A stretch of DNA of 33,005 nt from Motiliproteus sp. Lineage in GTDB: Bacteria; Pseudomonadota; Gammaproteobacteria; Pseudomonadales; Balneatricaceae. Positions within the stretch are counted from its first letter, which is position 1; every line of letters starts with the position of its first letter. The stretch is from the NCBI GenBank assembly GCA_026196225.1, contig JAPHRD010000013.1, forward strand, positions 1-33,005, read 5' to 3'. Of the stretch, positions 15,439-25,055 are shown one piece after another. Position numbers and translations under genes: made by a program. The notes beneath the pieces were generated by a model that worked only from the letters and a program-made list of their open reading frames with translations, was not told where the DNA came from and did not search any database.

Positions 15439-15795
15439 TTACACCTTTACCGTGTAGGGCAGGTAGTCGTTACTCCAGCGTGCCATCGCCTTTAGGATCG
15501 GTGCCAGGTCTTTACCTTTTGGTGTCAGGTGATAACTGTATCGAGGTGGTCGCTGTTGGTACTGTTCCCGGGTAAGGACCTCTGCATGCTCCAAGCGCTT
15601 GAGTCTTTCAGCAAGGATATTGGTGGGGATATTTTCTGGTCCATTTTGAAAATCGCTGTAGGTGCTCCTTCCCATCAAAAGATCTCTAACGACAATCAGC
15701 GTCCATTTGTCACCGAGCAGATCCAGGGTGCAGGCGATCGGGCAAGGTGAACGCTTCCATTGATTTTTTTCAGGGTTGTCGGCGGTGCTTTTCAT
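15439..15795 (-). CDS. HxlR-family transcriptional regulator
   Basis: This 118-aa winged-helix protein has the HxlR signature CPIACTLDLLGDKWTLIVVRDLL (18-40), a helix-turn-helix (NIPTNILAERLKRLE) and the wing TPKGKDLAPIL. Two cysteines (Cys18 and Cys22) lie near the N-terminus; some HxlR members sense oxidants or electrophiles through thiols, so a redox role is possible. It is divergent from a glutathione S-transferase gene, and three 17-bp palindromes with 37-bp spacing fill the region between them. Autoregulation and control of the transferase gene are therefore likely. Confidence 0.93.
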   Translation of the reverse strand: MKSTADNPEKNQWKRSPCPIACTLDLLGDKWTLIVVRDLLMGRSTYSDFQNGPENIPTNILAERLKRLEHAEVLTREQYQQRPPRYSYHLTPKGKDLAPILKAMARWSNDYLPYTVKV

Positions 15796-15821
15796 GGTTT
15801 AAGGGTAGCATCAAGCAATAA

Positions 15822-15912
15822 ACTTTAAAAATTAAAGTAACTAGTCTAAAGTTTTGTAACTTTTAAAAGAAAAGTAACTCTAGCTGTATTCAGTAACTTT
15901 AAAAATGAAAGT
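15822..15912. promoter_or_regulatory. Three 17-bp palindromic operators at 37-bp intervals
   Basis: ACTTTAAAAATTAAAGT (15822-15838), ACTTTTAAAAGAAAAGT (15859-15875) and ACTTTAAAAATGAAAGT (15896-15912) share the form ACTTT-N7-AAAGT. Their starts are exactly 37 bp apart, consistent with a 37-bp tandem unit. They fill the divergent HxlR/GST promoter region and are the obvious binding sites for the HxlR protein. Confidence 0.7.
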
Positions 15913-15935
15913 TTGTTAAATGATGAGGTTAAGCA

Positions 15936-16577
15936 ATGAAAATTTATGGCGTAAATCTTTCACCCTACACGCGTAAAGTGCTGTTAGCTTTGAACTATAA
16001 GCAATTGGACTATCAGCTTGTTGAAACCATGCCTGGTACTAGGACGCCTGAATATCTGAAGATTAGCCCCTTGGGGAAGGTGCCTGCTTTAGTCGACGGC
16101 GGTTTATTCTTGGCGGACTCATCGGTTATCTGCCAATACCTCGAAGACGAGTACCCAGATCGTCCATTACTACCGGTAGCGACGGAGCAAAAGGCAAATT
16201 CACGCTGGTTTGAAAGGTATGCTGATACGGCTGTTGCAGAGGCGACAACTGGTGTGTTTTGGGAAATTGCTGCCAAGCCGATGTTAACCAAACAGCCGAC
16301 GGATATGGACCGGGTTGCGATGCTAAAGAATGAAAAGTTTCCGCAGGTTGCAGACTACCTGGAATCTCAGGTGCCAGTAGAGGGATTCTTCTTTGGTCAG
16401 TTTGGACTTGCAGATATCTCCCTGGCGACTCATTTTTTGGCGGCAAGTTATGTGGATCATGGAGTTGATAGCAGCCGTTGGCCTCACTTGGCGGCCTATT
16501 TAAAGCTACTTTTTGATCATCCGGTGGTCAGTAAACAAATGGCTATCGATAAGTCGGTCATTGCAAAATTGATGTAA
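15936..16577 (+). CDS. Glutathione S-transferase family protein
   Basis: This 213-aa protein has the two-domain GST layout: a thioredoxin-like N-terminal domain (1-80) with SPYTRKV near the start (Ser9 is the likely catalytic residue), the cis-Pro region GKVPALVDG and the glutathione-contacting DSSVICQYLE. An all-helical C-terminal domain follows. It probably conjugates glutathione to electrophiles or reduces peroxides. GAGG precedes the ATG. The three upstream palindromes and the divergent HxlR gene suggest inducible expression in response to a toxic compound. A hairpin terminator follows. Confidence 0.92.
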   Translation: MKIYGVNLSPYTRKVLLALNYKQLDYQLVETMPGTRTPEYLKISPLGKVPALVDGGLFLADSSVICQYLEDEYPDRPLLPVATEQKANSRWFERYADTAVAEATTGVFWEIAAKPMLTKQPTDMDRVAMLKNEKFPQVADYLESQVPVEGFFFGQFGLADISLATHFLAASYVDHGVDSSRWPHLAAYLKLLFDHPVVSKQMAIDKSVIAKLM

Positions 16578-16606
16578 GCGTTTAAGGGTAAGCTAATATT
16601 GCATAG

Positions 16607-16636
16607 AGAGCCGGGGTTGCTTAACCTCGGCTCTTT
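16607..16636 (+). terminator. Hairpin terminator after the GST gene
   Basis: AGAGCCGGGGTT (16607-16618) pairs with AACCTCGGCTCT (16623-16634) with one mismatch and a 4-base loop, followed by only a short T run (TTT). It should end or reduce transcription before the tpm gene. Confidence 0.6.
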
Positions 16637-16659
16637 GCGATCGATTGCGGAGTTGGTTC

Positions 16660-17316
16660 ATGGAAGCAGATTTTTGGCATCAGCGCTGGCAGGATAATGA
16701 GATTGGTTTCCATCAGTCTGATATCAACCCATTTCTATTGCGGCACTGGCCGACTTTACCTTTACCTGAAGACGCCAAGGTGCTGGTGCCATTGTGCGGT
16801 AAGTCTAAGGATATGCTGTGGTTGCTAGAACAGGGTGTTCAGGTGACGGGTATTGAATTAAGTAAAGTGGCAGTAAAAGCCTTTGCTGAGGAAAACCAGC
16901 TGCCTATGTCCTGCCAGGAGGATAATTCTTTCACCCGCTGGTCATTGCCGGGGCTGGAGCTGTTGGCGGGAGATTTCTTTAGCTACCAGGTCGATGATGA
17001 GAAACCGATTAGCGTAGTTTATGATCGCGCGGCCTTGATTGCACTGCCAAAACCAATGCGTCAGCAATATTCCGAGCATATCGCCCAACTGCTTTCCCCG
17101 GGCGGGCAAATTCTGTTGTTAACGATGGAGTATCCCCAGTCTGCCATGAGTGGGCCGCCATTCTCAGTGGAACAAGCGGAGGTTGAGCATCTTTATGGCA
17201 GCAGTTTTGATATTGAATTGCTCGAGCGTGCTGATGTGTTAGAGGACAATTTGCGCTTTAAAGAGCGCGGCGTGAATAGTTTGATTGAAAAAGTTTACCG
17301 GTTAATTCGCCGATAA
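16660..17316 (+). CDS. tpm: Thiopurine S-methyltransferase
   Basis: This SAM-dependent methyltransferase of 218 aa matches the bacterial TPMT length. It begins MEADFWHQRWQDNEIGFHQ, a family hallmark, followed by the SAM-binding motif VLVPLCGKSKDMLWLLEQG and VYDRAALIALP. Bacterial members methylate thiopurines and give resistance to tellurite and selenite. The ATG at 16660 is chosen because GGAG lies 7 bases upstream and MEADFW is the family start; an upstream TTG would add five residues. It converges on nsrR with a 5-bp gap. Confidence 0.95.
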   Translation: MEADFWHQRWQDNEIGFHQSDINPFLLRHWPTLPLPEDAKVLVPLCGKSKDMLWLLEQGVQVTGIELSKVAVKAFAEENQLPMSCQEDNSFTRWSLPGLELLAGDFFSYQVDDEKPISVVYDRAALIALPKPMRQQYSEHIAQLLSPGGQILLLTMEYPQSAMSGPPFSVEQAEVEHLYGSSFDIELLERADVLEDNLRFKERGVNSLIEKVYRLIRR

Positions 17317-17321
17317 GTATT

Positions 17322-17762
17322 TTAGCCGTCGACAACATGTAATTTTAGTAGTTTGCGTAACTGCTGCGGTTCGTGCTGTAGATCTGCCAGGGTGTAGTTT
17401 CCCAGGACCGCTAGAAAGGCTTCCTGGGCATCTGCCAATACGGATTTTAGCTTGCAGACCGCCACAATTGGACAGCTGGGTTGTTGGCAGTTGACTGGTT
17501 CCAGTTTTTCCTCCATCGCTTCTACGACTTCTCGCAAACTGATACGGCTGGCGGGTCGGGCCAGACGTATTCCGCCGCCTTTCCCTCTTACTGTTTCTAC
17601 ATATCCGAGTTTGCCGAGGTTATGGACGATCTTGACCAGATGGTTGCGTGGAATATCGAAATGTCCCGCCACTTTGGTGATGGTAATGAGTTCGGCAGGA
17701 GGTTGAATTCCCAAGAATATCAGGGTGCGGAAGGCGTAATCTGTGTACTTCGTCAGTTGCAC
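17322..17762 (-). CDS. nsrR: NsrR, nitric oxide-sensing Rrf2-family repressor
   Basis: This 146-aa Rrf2 protein has an N-terminal winged helix (MQLTKYTDYAFRTLIFLG; recognition region IPRNHLVKIVHNLGKLG) and three cysteines, Cys92, Cys97 and Cys103 (NCQQPSCPIVAVC), at NsrR spacing. Asp8, the fourth cluster ligand known from structural work on NsrR, is present. It should hold a [4Fe-4S] cluster that NO destroys, lifting repression. The genes upstream on the opposite strand (hemerythrin, norCBEFQD) fit its known regulon. Two NsrR-like boxes lie in its own upstream region, so autoregulation is likely. IscR and other Rrf2 members are less likely given the ligands and context. Confidence 0.92.
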   Translation of the reverse strand: MQLTKYTDYAFRTLIFLGIQPPAELITITKVAGHFDIPRNHLVKIVHNLGKLGYVETVRGKGGGIRLARPASRISLREVVEAMEEKLEPVNCQQPSCPIVAVCKLKSVLADAQEAFLAVLGNYTLADLQHEPQQLRKLLKLHVVDG

Positions 17763-17807
17763 CGTTGCTTTCTCTTATCGGGGCTATAAAGCCGATCATT
17801 GTCTAAA

Positions 17808-17830
17808 TAGATGGAATATACATACATTTT
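17808..17830. promoter_or_regulatory. NsrR-like box close to nsrR
   Basis: A 23-bp imperfect palindrome starting TAGATGGAATAT and ending CATACATTTT matches the NsrR consensus (AAGATG-YATTT-N-AAATR-CATCTT) at about 17 of 22 defined positions. It lies 45 bp before the nsrR ATG, suited to autorepression. Confidence 0.45.
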
Positions 17831-17945
17831 ATAATGAGTTGTGTCCAGTTTTATTGCTTTTTTTATGGTGATTTTGTCACCGATATTAGTTGGGTTTTTA
17901 AAATTTATGGACATGGCTAAAACATAGATGTAGGATTCAACTTTA

Positions 17946-17968
17946 AAGATGTAATAAATATATATCTT
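17946..17968. promoter_or_regulatory. NsrR box between nsrR and the hemerythrin gene
   Basis: The 23-bp site reads AAGATGTAATAA then ATATATATCTT and matches the NsrR consensus at about 18 of 22 defined positions. It sits inside a longer inverted repeat, CTTTAAAGAT (17941-17950) and ATCTTTAAAG (17964-17973). It is placed to control nsrR, the hemerythrin gene, or both. Confidence 0.6.
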
Positions 17969-18188
17969 TAAAGGGTGGTTTCTTGATGATGGCGTTTGTT
18001 GAAACAGTCGGCTTGCGGAGAGGGTCGTTGCTGTCAGTGAATTTCTCATATAAGGAGCCGAATCCCTGAGTGTAGGATTGATGTTCGAAACAGTAATGTT
18101 GGATCAATAATCTTGTTTCATGGTGCCTTATAAGCTGACTGTTGGATGCATATTAAGGTGACAGACAATAGGAGGTAAAAGAGGCAGC

Positions 18189-18605
18189 ATGAGACGAATA
18201 GCTGAGTTGCAGCCGCTGTCAAAAGATCACCACCAGGCGCTAGTGATTGCTAATCGCTGCAAGTCTGTTGGAGGTTTGGGGATTAGCCAGGATTGTGAAA
18301 TCTACTGGCAGAAGACCCAGGAGCTTTTCAAGCAGGAGCTTGAACCTCATTTTCAGGAAGAGGAGCAGTATCTGATTCCTGTTTTAGAACGGATTGGTGA
18401 GCAACAACTGTTAGATCAATTGCAGCAGGAGCATGCACTGATGCGTGCTCTGGTTGACGATGTGGGCCAGCCGGCCCGTGAGTTATTGCTGCGATTTGGT
18501 GAGTTGTTGGCTAATCATGTTCGCTTTGAGGAGCGCGAGTTGTTTGAATTGTTGCAGCAGCGGATGTTGCCCGATGAGTTGCAGGCTCTGGAAGGGGCAA
18601 GATAG
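18189..18605 (+). CDS. Hemerythrin HHE-domain protein
   Basis: This 138-aa four-helix protein has HHE di-iron ligands: His14/His15 (KDHHQAL), His54 and Glu58 (EPHFQEEEQYL), His82 (QEHALM), His110 and Glu114 (ANHVRFEERELF). Such proteins bind O2 or NO, or help repair Fe-S clusters damaged by NO (YtfE/DnrN are distant relatives, but the N-terminal ScdA domain is missing here). AGGAGG precedes the ATG by about 13 bases. It lies between nsrR and the nor genes, downstream of an NsrR-like box, so an NO-stress role is the best inference. A perfect 8-bp stem overlaps its stop codon. Confidence 0.88.
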   Translation: MRRIAELQPLSKDHHQALVIANRCKSVGGLGISQDCEIYWQKTQELFKQELEPHFQEEEQYLIPVLERIGEQQLLDQLQQEHALMRALVDDVGQPARELLLRFGELLANHVRFEERELFELLQQRMLPDELQALEGAR

Positions 18606-18613
18606 TGCCCCTT
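18592..18613. terminator. Hairpin between convergent genes, no T-run
   Basis: AAGGGGCA (18592-18599) and TGCCCCTT (18606-18613) form a perfect 8-bp stem across the hemerythrin stop codon. There is no T-run on either strand, so termination efficiency is doubtful. Confidence 0.4.
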
Positions 18614-18631
18614 GTTGGTGAATGAGAAGGG

Positions 18632-19036
18632 TTAAACGTCCAGGTGGGTGTATTTTGATGGTTTGAAAGGAACGCCGATCAAATAGGGTTGGTAGGTCTT
18701 TCCGGTAATGGCTTTGGCTAGGCCGATCAAGCCGATCATCACGAAGGTGGTGTGAAACACGATCAGGTACATGATTAGTACCGTCCAGAGTTCAGGAGAG
18801 TGTTCTCCTAAAAACCAAAACATCAATCCGCCGCCAACCACGACCACTGTAAACCAGAGGGTGGTGGCAATGACCTGACGGGTATGGCAAAGAATCACCA
18901 GATCTTCACTCTTCCAGTGTTTTTTACACAGGTAGATGATCGGGATCAGCGCTAGTACCGGAAGGGCCAGCAGATTGATCAAATACAGCCCTTGAAGTAC
19001 CACAGGAATCTGCTTGTAGATGGGAATGACTTTCAT
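18632..19036 (-). CDS. Small membrane protein divergent from norC (DUF4870-like)
   Basis: This 134-aa protein has four likely helices (about 10-35, 55-75, 80-105 and a partial one at 100-115) and ends in a conserved-looking segment GLAKAITGKTYQPYLIG. The pattern IARA-like-GK-Y-P near the C-terminus resembles DUF4870 membrane proteins, though similarity is weak by eye. Cys37 and Cys50 are near the membrane surface (YLCKKHW, LCHTRQV). It is transcribed away from norC; a perfect TTGAC-N4-GTCAA box lies between the two genes. A role in NO metabolism is suggested only by position. Confidence 0.7.
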   Translation of the reverse strand: MKVIPIYKQIPVVLQGLYLINLLALPVLALIPIIYLCKKHWKSEDLVILCHTRQVIATTLWFTVVVVGGGLMFWFLGEHSPELWTVLIMYLIVFHTTFVMIGLIGLAKAITGKTYQPYLIGVPFKPSKYTHLDV

Positions 19037-19113
19037 CTTTTGGTTCCAAATATTTTCTTGTTCATCATACTGTTGACAGAATAATCGAGCAATTTACTCA
19101 GCCATTTTAAGAA

Positions 19114-19127
19114 TTGACTTACGTCAA
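19114..19127. promoter_or_regulatory. FNR/DNR-type box upstream of norC
   Basis: TTGACTTACGTCAA is a perfect 5-4-5 palindrome of the FNR/CRP-family type. Its centre is about 106 bp before the norC ATG and 84 bp before the divergent membrane-protein ATG. An FNR- or DNR/NNR-type activator, not encoded in the window, would act here under low oxygen or NO. Confidence 0.65.
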
Positions 19128-19226
19128 GGCTCTTAGGGGAGGCGGGGAGGACAATTTCCCTGCTCTAATAATTTCAATTAATCGCAAGGTCCACAAAGCC
19201 TTTCCAAACCCGTTTGGAGACACTTT

Positions 19227-21078
<1,852 letters not shown>

Positions 21079-21090
21079 TCAGTGTGTTAT

Positions 21091-21125
21091 AAAGTCCGTC
21101 CCTGAATAGGGGCGGACTTTTTCGT
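21091..21125 (+). terminator. Intrinsic terminator after norB
   Basis: AAAGTCCGTCCC and GGGGCGGACTTT form a long stem with a small loop (TGAATA region), followed by a T-run ending at 21122. It separates norCB from norEFQD and should lower accessory-gene expression relative to the structural genes. Confidence 0.85.
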
Positions 21126-21159
21126 TCTCCAGTTCATTTGCTTTACCCTCCGCAAGCAG

Positions 21160-21187
21160 TTGACTGGAAAATTCGGTGTTATATAGC
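21160..21187 (+). promoter_or_regulatory. Candidate promoter of norEFQD
   Basis: TTGACT (21160-21165), a 16-bp spacer and TATAGC (21182-21187) could start transcription after the norB terminator. A half-site like NsrR, TAGATGTGTTT, follows at 21197-21207 (9 of 11 matches). Confidence 0.35.
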
Positions 21188-21234
21188 CGGACGTTTTAGA
21201 TGTGTTTTAATTTTCCTGACAGGAGGGGCTACCG

Positions 21235-21915
21235 TTGAGTCAACAATTGCTCTCGTCATCGACAAGTGATGGCAACTCCATCGATATTGCTGCCCAAGAT
21301 GATGAAGTCACCGAAGCGGCACCAATCAATACCGAATCCAACACCATTGCCTATGCGCCTAAGGGTCGATTGCCCGGTGATCTGGCGATGTGGTTCTTTA
21401 TCCTGGCGGAATTGACCGCCTTTGCGCTGCTGTTTTCGATCTACGCAGTGGTACGCGCAAAAAATCCTGAAATGTTTGCAGAAGGACAGGCCGGCTTAGA
21501 TATCCGCGCGGGTTTGGCCAATACTTTGGCGCTTCTTTCTAGTAGCTTCTTTGTGGCCTGTGCGGTGGCCAGTGTTGAAGCAGGCCGCAAAGGTCGAGCC
21601 TGTATTGAACTGATTGCTGCCATTTCCATGGGTGCATTCTATGTGGTGGTCAAGCTGACCGAATATAGCCACAGTATTAGTCTGGGCTACGACATAACCA
21701 CCAACGCTTTCTATCAGTTCTACTATCTTCTGACGGCCTTTCACTTTCTTCACGTAGTGCTCGGCATGCTGATCTTGATATATATCACTCTACGAGTTCA
21801 CAAAGGCGCGTATAGTGATGGCAACATACAAGGCATGGAGAGCGGCGCCTGTTATTGGCATATGGTGGACCTGCTTTGGTTGGTTCTTTTCCCATTAGTT
21901 TATGTATTGCACTGA
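21235..21915 (+). CDS. norE: NorE, cytochrome c oxidase subunit III-like accessory protein
   Basis: This 226-aa protein has a 45-residue polar N-terminus and then five helices of the cytochrome oxidase subunit III family (GRLPGDLAMWFFILAELTAF..., FYYLLTAFHFLHVVLGM, GACYWHMVDLLWLVLFPLVYVLH). NorE is not catalytic; with NorF it raises NOR activity or assembly in denitrifiers. The start is TTG, supported by AGGAGGGG about 8 bases upstream and no better alternative. It is the first gene after the norB terminator and is followed by norF after 22 bp. Confidence 0.9.
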   Translation: MSQQLLSSSTSDGNSIDIAAQDDEVTEAAPINTESNTIAYAPKGRLPGDLAMWFFILAELTAFALLFSIYAVVRAKNPEMFAEGQAGLDIRAGLANTLALLSSSFFVACAVASVEAGRKGRACIELIAAISMGAFYVVVKLTEYSHSISLGYDITTNAFYQFYYLLTAFHFLHVVLGMLILIYITLRVHKGAYSDGNIQGMESGACYWHMVDLLWLVLFPLVYVLH

Positions 21916-21937
21916 CGGATAGGAAAAGGAGAAGACG

Positions 21938-22201
21938 ATGCCAACTTATAGATTATCCACCATTTTGTGGCTTGTGATGCTGGCACTGACTTGCATCGCT
22001 GCCTACTTTGCAGAGCAGCCACAGCTAAGCCTGACCCTGATCGGAGTGGTTTTGTTTATAACCGTTATCAAAGCCGCGATGATCGTTGATTATTTTATGT
22101 GTTTACGAGACGCCCCCCTGTTTTGGCGAGGGTTGTTAATGGCCTACGTGCCTCTGGTATCACTAATTATTACTGCAACTTACGCAATCGATTTTAGCTA
22201 G
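21938..22201 (+). CDS. norF: NorF, cytochrome c oxidase subunit IV-like small membrane protein
   Basis: This 87-aa protein has three hydrophobic helices (about 7-25, 30-52 with the IKAAMIVDYFM signature of the COX4_pro family, and 64-84). It is the usual partner of NorE. AAGGAG lies upstream of the ATG, and norQ starts 10 bp after its stop, so the genes are clearly co-transcribed. Confidence 0.88.
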   Translation: MPTYRLSTILWLVMLALTCIAAYFAEQPQLSLTLIGVVLFITVIKAAMIVDYFMCLRDAPLFWRGLLMAYVPLVSLIITATYAIDFS

Positions 22202-22211
22202 GAGTGCATTT

Positions 22212-23030
22212 ATGAGCGCTGTTTCACCCCTTGAAAATCAAAGTTCAACAGAAGAACTACCTTTTTATGAGCCACAGGCTAATGAAGTGGAGCTGTTTGA
22301 GCACGCCTACAAACATCAGCTTCCGGTATTGATTAAAGGTCCTACTGGTTGTGGTAAGACTCGTTTTATCAGCCATATGGCAAAACGTTTGGGTTTGCCA
22401 CTGTATACCGTTTCATGTCATGACGATCTTAGTGCTTCCGATCTGGTGGGGCGTCATCTGATTGGTGATGGGGAAACCGTATGGAGCGATGGTCCGCTCA
22501 CACGGGCGGTACGTGAAGGTGGAATCTGCTATCTGGATGAGGTGGTTGAAGCTCGTAAAGATACCACTGTTGTGATCCACCCACTGACCGATGATCGTCG
22601 CATCTTACCGATCGATCGTACCGGTGAAACACTGCACGCTCCAGATAACTTCATGTTGGTTGTCTCTTATAACCCAGGCTATCAGAACCTTTTGAAAGGT
22701 ATGAAGCCTAGTACTCGCCAACGTTTTCTATCCATGAGCTTCGGTTATATCTCTAGAGATGCCGAGATCAAAGTATTGATGGAAGAAACGGGTATCGACA
22801 AATTGCTGGCGCAGCGTTTGGTTAGTTTGGCGAATTCGTTGAGAGCTCTGAAAGATCAAGATATTGAAGAAGGTGCTAGTACACGTTTGTTGGTCTATAC
22901 CGCAACTCTGATCAAATCAGGGTTTGACCCCGTTAAATCCTGCCTCGCGGGTATGATCGAGCCATTGAGTGATGATGAAGACACTATCGCAGGTCTTATG
23001 GAATTGGTAGACGCCGCCTTTGGCGAGTAA
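22212..23030 (+). CDS. norQ: NorQ, MoxR-type AAA+ ATPase
   Basis: This 272-aa AAA+ protein has Walker A GPTGCGKT (43-50), Walker B ICYLDE (105-110) and a sensor-1 region (VVSYNPGYQ). NorQ works with NorD to insert the non-heme FeB iron or otherwise activate NorB after assembly. GGAG precedes the ATG, and norD follows after a 54-bp gap. CbbQ and NirQ are close relatives; context decides for NorQ. Confidence 0.95.
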   Translation: MSAVSPLENQSSTEELPFYEPQANEVELFEHAYKHQLPVLIKGPTGCGKTRFISHMAKRLGLPLYTVSCHDDLSASDLVGRHLIGDGETVWSDGPLTRAVREGGICYLDEVVEARKDTTVVIHPLTDDRRILPIDRTGETLHAPDNFMLVVSYNPGYQNLLKGMKPSTRQRFLSMSFGYISRDAEIKVLMEETGIDKLLAQRLVSLANSLRALKDQDIEEGASTRLLVYTATLIKSGFDPVKSCLAGMIEPLSDDEDTIAGLMELVDAAFGE

Positions 23031-23084
23031 CTCTATAGTTATTCCCGGTTCATTGATGGTTAGTGGTATTTAAGAGGCAGAATT

Positions 23085-24938
23085 ATGGAAATGGAAGAGC
23101 ACGTTGGACAGTATTGGGATCGTTTTATTACCAAAATTTCCTACGATGGGTTTCCAGAGTCTGCGGTTGAGTTAAAGCAGGTTAGTAATTCATTAGGTAT
23201 TTTTTTCCGTGCTTTAGGTGGTGATGGAGCCTTATCGATTACTGCCTCAACAGCGACTTACCATGGTGCGCGACGTAGTTGGTTGCATCGTATTGCCGGA
23301 ACAGGACGTAAAGTTGAACTGGCTTGGCGAGACGACGAGCGACTTTATTTGCCTCAGAAACTAGATGCATATCCAGATCCTAAGTTGAATAGAGAGCTCT
23401 ATTTTTGGCTGGCCGCACTAGCGGGCACTCCGGTGGAGTTAAATGGTGGTTGGTTGCTGAGTAACCAACAAAGAACCTTAGCGACATTGGAACAGTTTCC
23501 AGGCCTACGAGGACGCTATAAACGCTTAGTGGATGGTCTGCTGCTCGTTCGCCCACCATTGGATAAGCTCTCTGCAGGAGAAGTAGAACAAGAACAAGCC
23601 ATTCAAGCGGCTTTAAAGGATCCGGGGTCGGTAGCAGAATTGCCAGAAACCTCGTTTGCTCCTTATCCGGTCCCCCTTTGGTTGCATCCATCACCGCCTC
23701 GCTCGGATCTATCGGTGGAGCGCCAAGCTGCAGAACAGCAAAATAATAAGTCTGACGCTGCTAGTAAAGAAGCGGAAGAAAAGCGGCGCCAGGCTAAGCG
23801 TGATGATGCTCCTGACAGCGCTGGGGCCCCCATGACCGTGCGTCATGAAACTAGCTTTATGACTTTTGCTGAATACGTGAAACTGGATCGAGCTGCCGAA
23901 GAAGATGAAGATCTAGAGCAGGCTGAGAATATTGCCGATGACCTTGACAATATGTCTGTGACGCAAGACGAACAAACCACTGTTAGCAGCATCAAATTCG
24001 ATTTGGATTTACCGTCAGTAGCCGAAGATGATATTCCGTTGAGTGAAGGGGTGTTATTGCCTGAGTGGGACTTCAAGAAACAGTGCATGCAAGAAGATTT
24101 TGCACGGGTTATCCCAATGATGAGCCGGCATGCTGAACCGAGAGAGCTGCCGGATCATCTCAAAAAAGTGGCTCGACGTTTAAAGCGGCAATTTGAGGCC
24201 ATTTCAGCCAGGCCTACTTGGGTCCGAGGTCAATATGAAGGCGATCGTTTAGATATTGATGCGTATCTTGATCATTGTGGTGATAAAGCGAGCGGCAGTG
24301 ATTGTGGTGATCCTAAGTTATTTTGTCAGAAACGGCCGCTTGTCAGAGATCTAGCCTGTTTACTGCTGGCAGATCTATCACTGTCTACCGATGCATGGGT
24401 TAATAATGACCGGCAAGTCATTGATGTCATTCGCGATAGTCTTTATCTATTTGCAGAAAGTCTCTCTGGCAGTGGTGATCGATTTGCCATCCACGGTTTT
24501 TCATCGAAAAAGCGTCATCATGTACGTATGAATCAGATTAAAAACTTTGATGAAAACTATGGTGCAGAGATTCGGGGTCGTATCGATGATGTTAAGCCCG
24601 GATTTTACACCCGAATGGGCACGGCTATCCGGCAGGCCACAGAAATATTGAAGGAACAACCCGGTGAGAAAAAACTGTTGTTACTACTCACTGATGGTAA
24701 GCCTAATGACCTGGATCGTTACGAAGGCCGATATGGTATTGAAGATACTCGCATGGCAGTCATCGAGGCTCGGCAGGAGGGCTTAGTTCCTTTTTGCATC
24801 ACCATCGATAAAGAAGCAAACCAGTATCTTCCTTATCTCTTTGGGCAAAAGGGCTTCACGTTGATTCGTAAGGCAGATCAATTACCTCAGCGTCTGCCAC
24901 AGCTTTATATGCACTTGACAGATAAACTCAGCGGATAA
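23085..24938 (+). CDS. norD: NorD, von Willebrand A-domain NOR activation protein
   Basis: This 617-aa protein has a soluble N-terminal region, a charged low-complexity middle (about 205-320, rich in Glu, Asp, Ala and Gln) and a C-terminal VWA domain with the MIDAS motif DLSLS (430-434) and LLTDGKPND. It pairs with NorQ: the VWA partner links the AAA+ ATPase to the target oxidase. The length is in the normal range for NorD. A short GC hairpin (AAACCA/TGGTTT, about 24960-24975) follows the stop and overlaps the FNR/DNR-type box of the next gene. Confidence 0.95.
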   Translation: MEMEEHVGQYWDRFITKISYDGFPESAVELKQVSNSLGIFFRALGGDGALSITASTATYHGARRSWLHRIAGTGRKVELAWRDDERLYLPQKLDAYPDPKLNRELYFWLAALAGTPVELNGGWLLSNQQRTLATLEQFPGLRGRYKRLVDGLLLVRPPLDKLSAGEVEQEQAIQAALKDPGSVAELPETSFAPYPVPLWLHPSPPRSDLSVERQAAEQQNNKSDAASKEAEEKRRQAKRDDAPDSAGAPMTVRHETSFMTFAEYVKLDRAAEEDEDLEQAENIADDLDNMSVTQDEQTTVSSIKFDLDLPSVAEDDIPLSEGVLLPEWDFKKQCMQEDFARVIPMMSRHAEPRELPDHLKKVARRLKRQFEAISARPTWVRGQYEGDRLDIDAYLDHCGDKASGSDCGDPKLFCQKRPLVRDLACLLLADLSLSTDAWVNNDRQVIDVIRDSLYLFAESLSGSGDRFAIHGFSSKKRHHVRMNQIKNFDENYGAEIRGRIDDVKPGFYTRMGTAIRQATEILKEQPGEKKLLLLLTDGKPNDLDRYEGRYGIEDTRMAVIEARQEGLVPFCITIDKEANQYLPYLFGQKGFTLIRKADQLPQRLPQLYMHLTDKLSG

Positions 24939-24973
24939 ATCTACTGATTAATTTGTTGTAAACCAAGCTGGTT

Positions 24974-24987
24974 TTGATTTTTATCAA
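24974..24987. promoter_or_regulatory. FNR/DNR box upstream of bacteriohemerythrin gene
   Basis: TTGATTTTTATCAA is a perfect match to the FNR/DNR consensus TTGAT-N4-ATCAA. It lies about 75 bp before the bacteriohemerythrin ATG, suggesting activation under low oxygen or NO independent of norEFQD. Confidence 0.75.
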
Positions 24988-25055
24988 GGCTTTACGACGC
25001 ATGAACGGTGACCCTATGGCGATCACCCTTGTAGAGCCGTTTACAGGAATTCAAA

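Noticed and set aside
17753-18049. 98-codon frame on the minus strand overlapping the nsrR start and promoter
   Set aside because: It is AT-rich, has odd composition (many Tyr, Ile, Lys), no ribosome-binding site, and covers both NsrR-like boxes; it is a chance frame in regulatory DNA.
24974-24987. Hairpin after norD as an intrinsic terminator
   Set aside because: The 6-bp stem AAACCA/TGGTTT is weak and its T-rich end is part of the perfect FNR/DNR-type box, which explains the sequence better.
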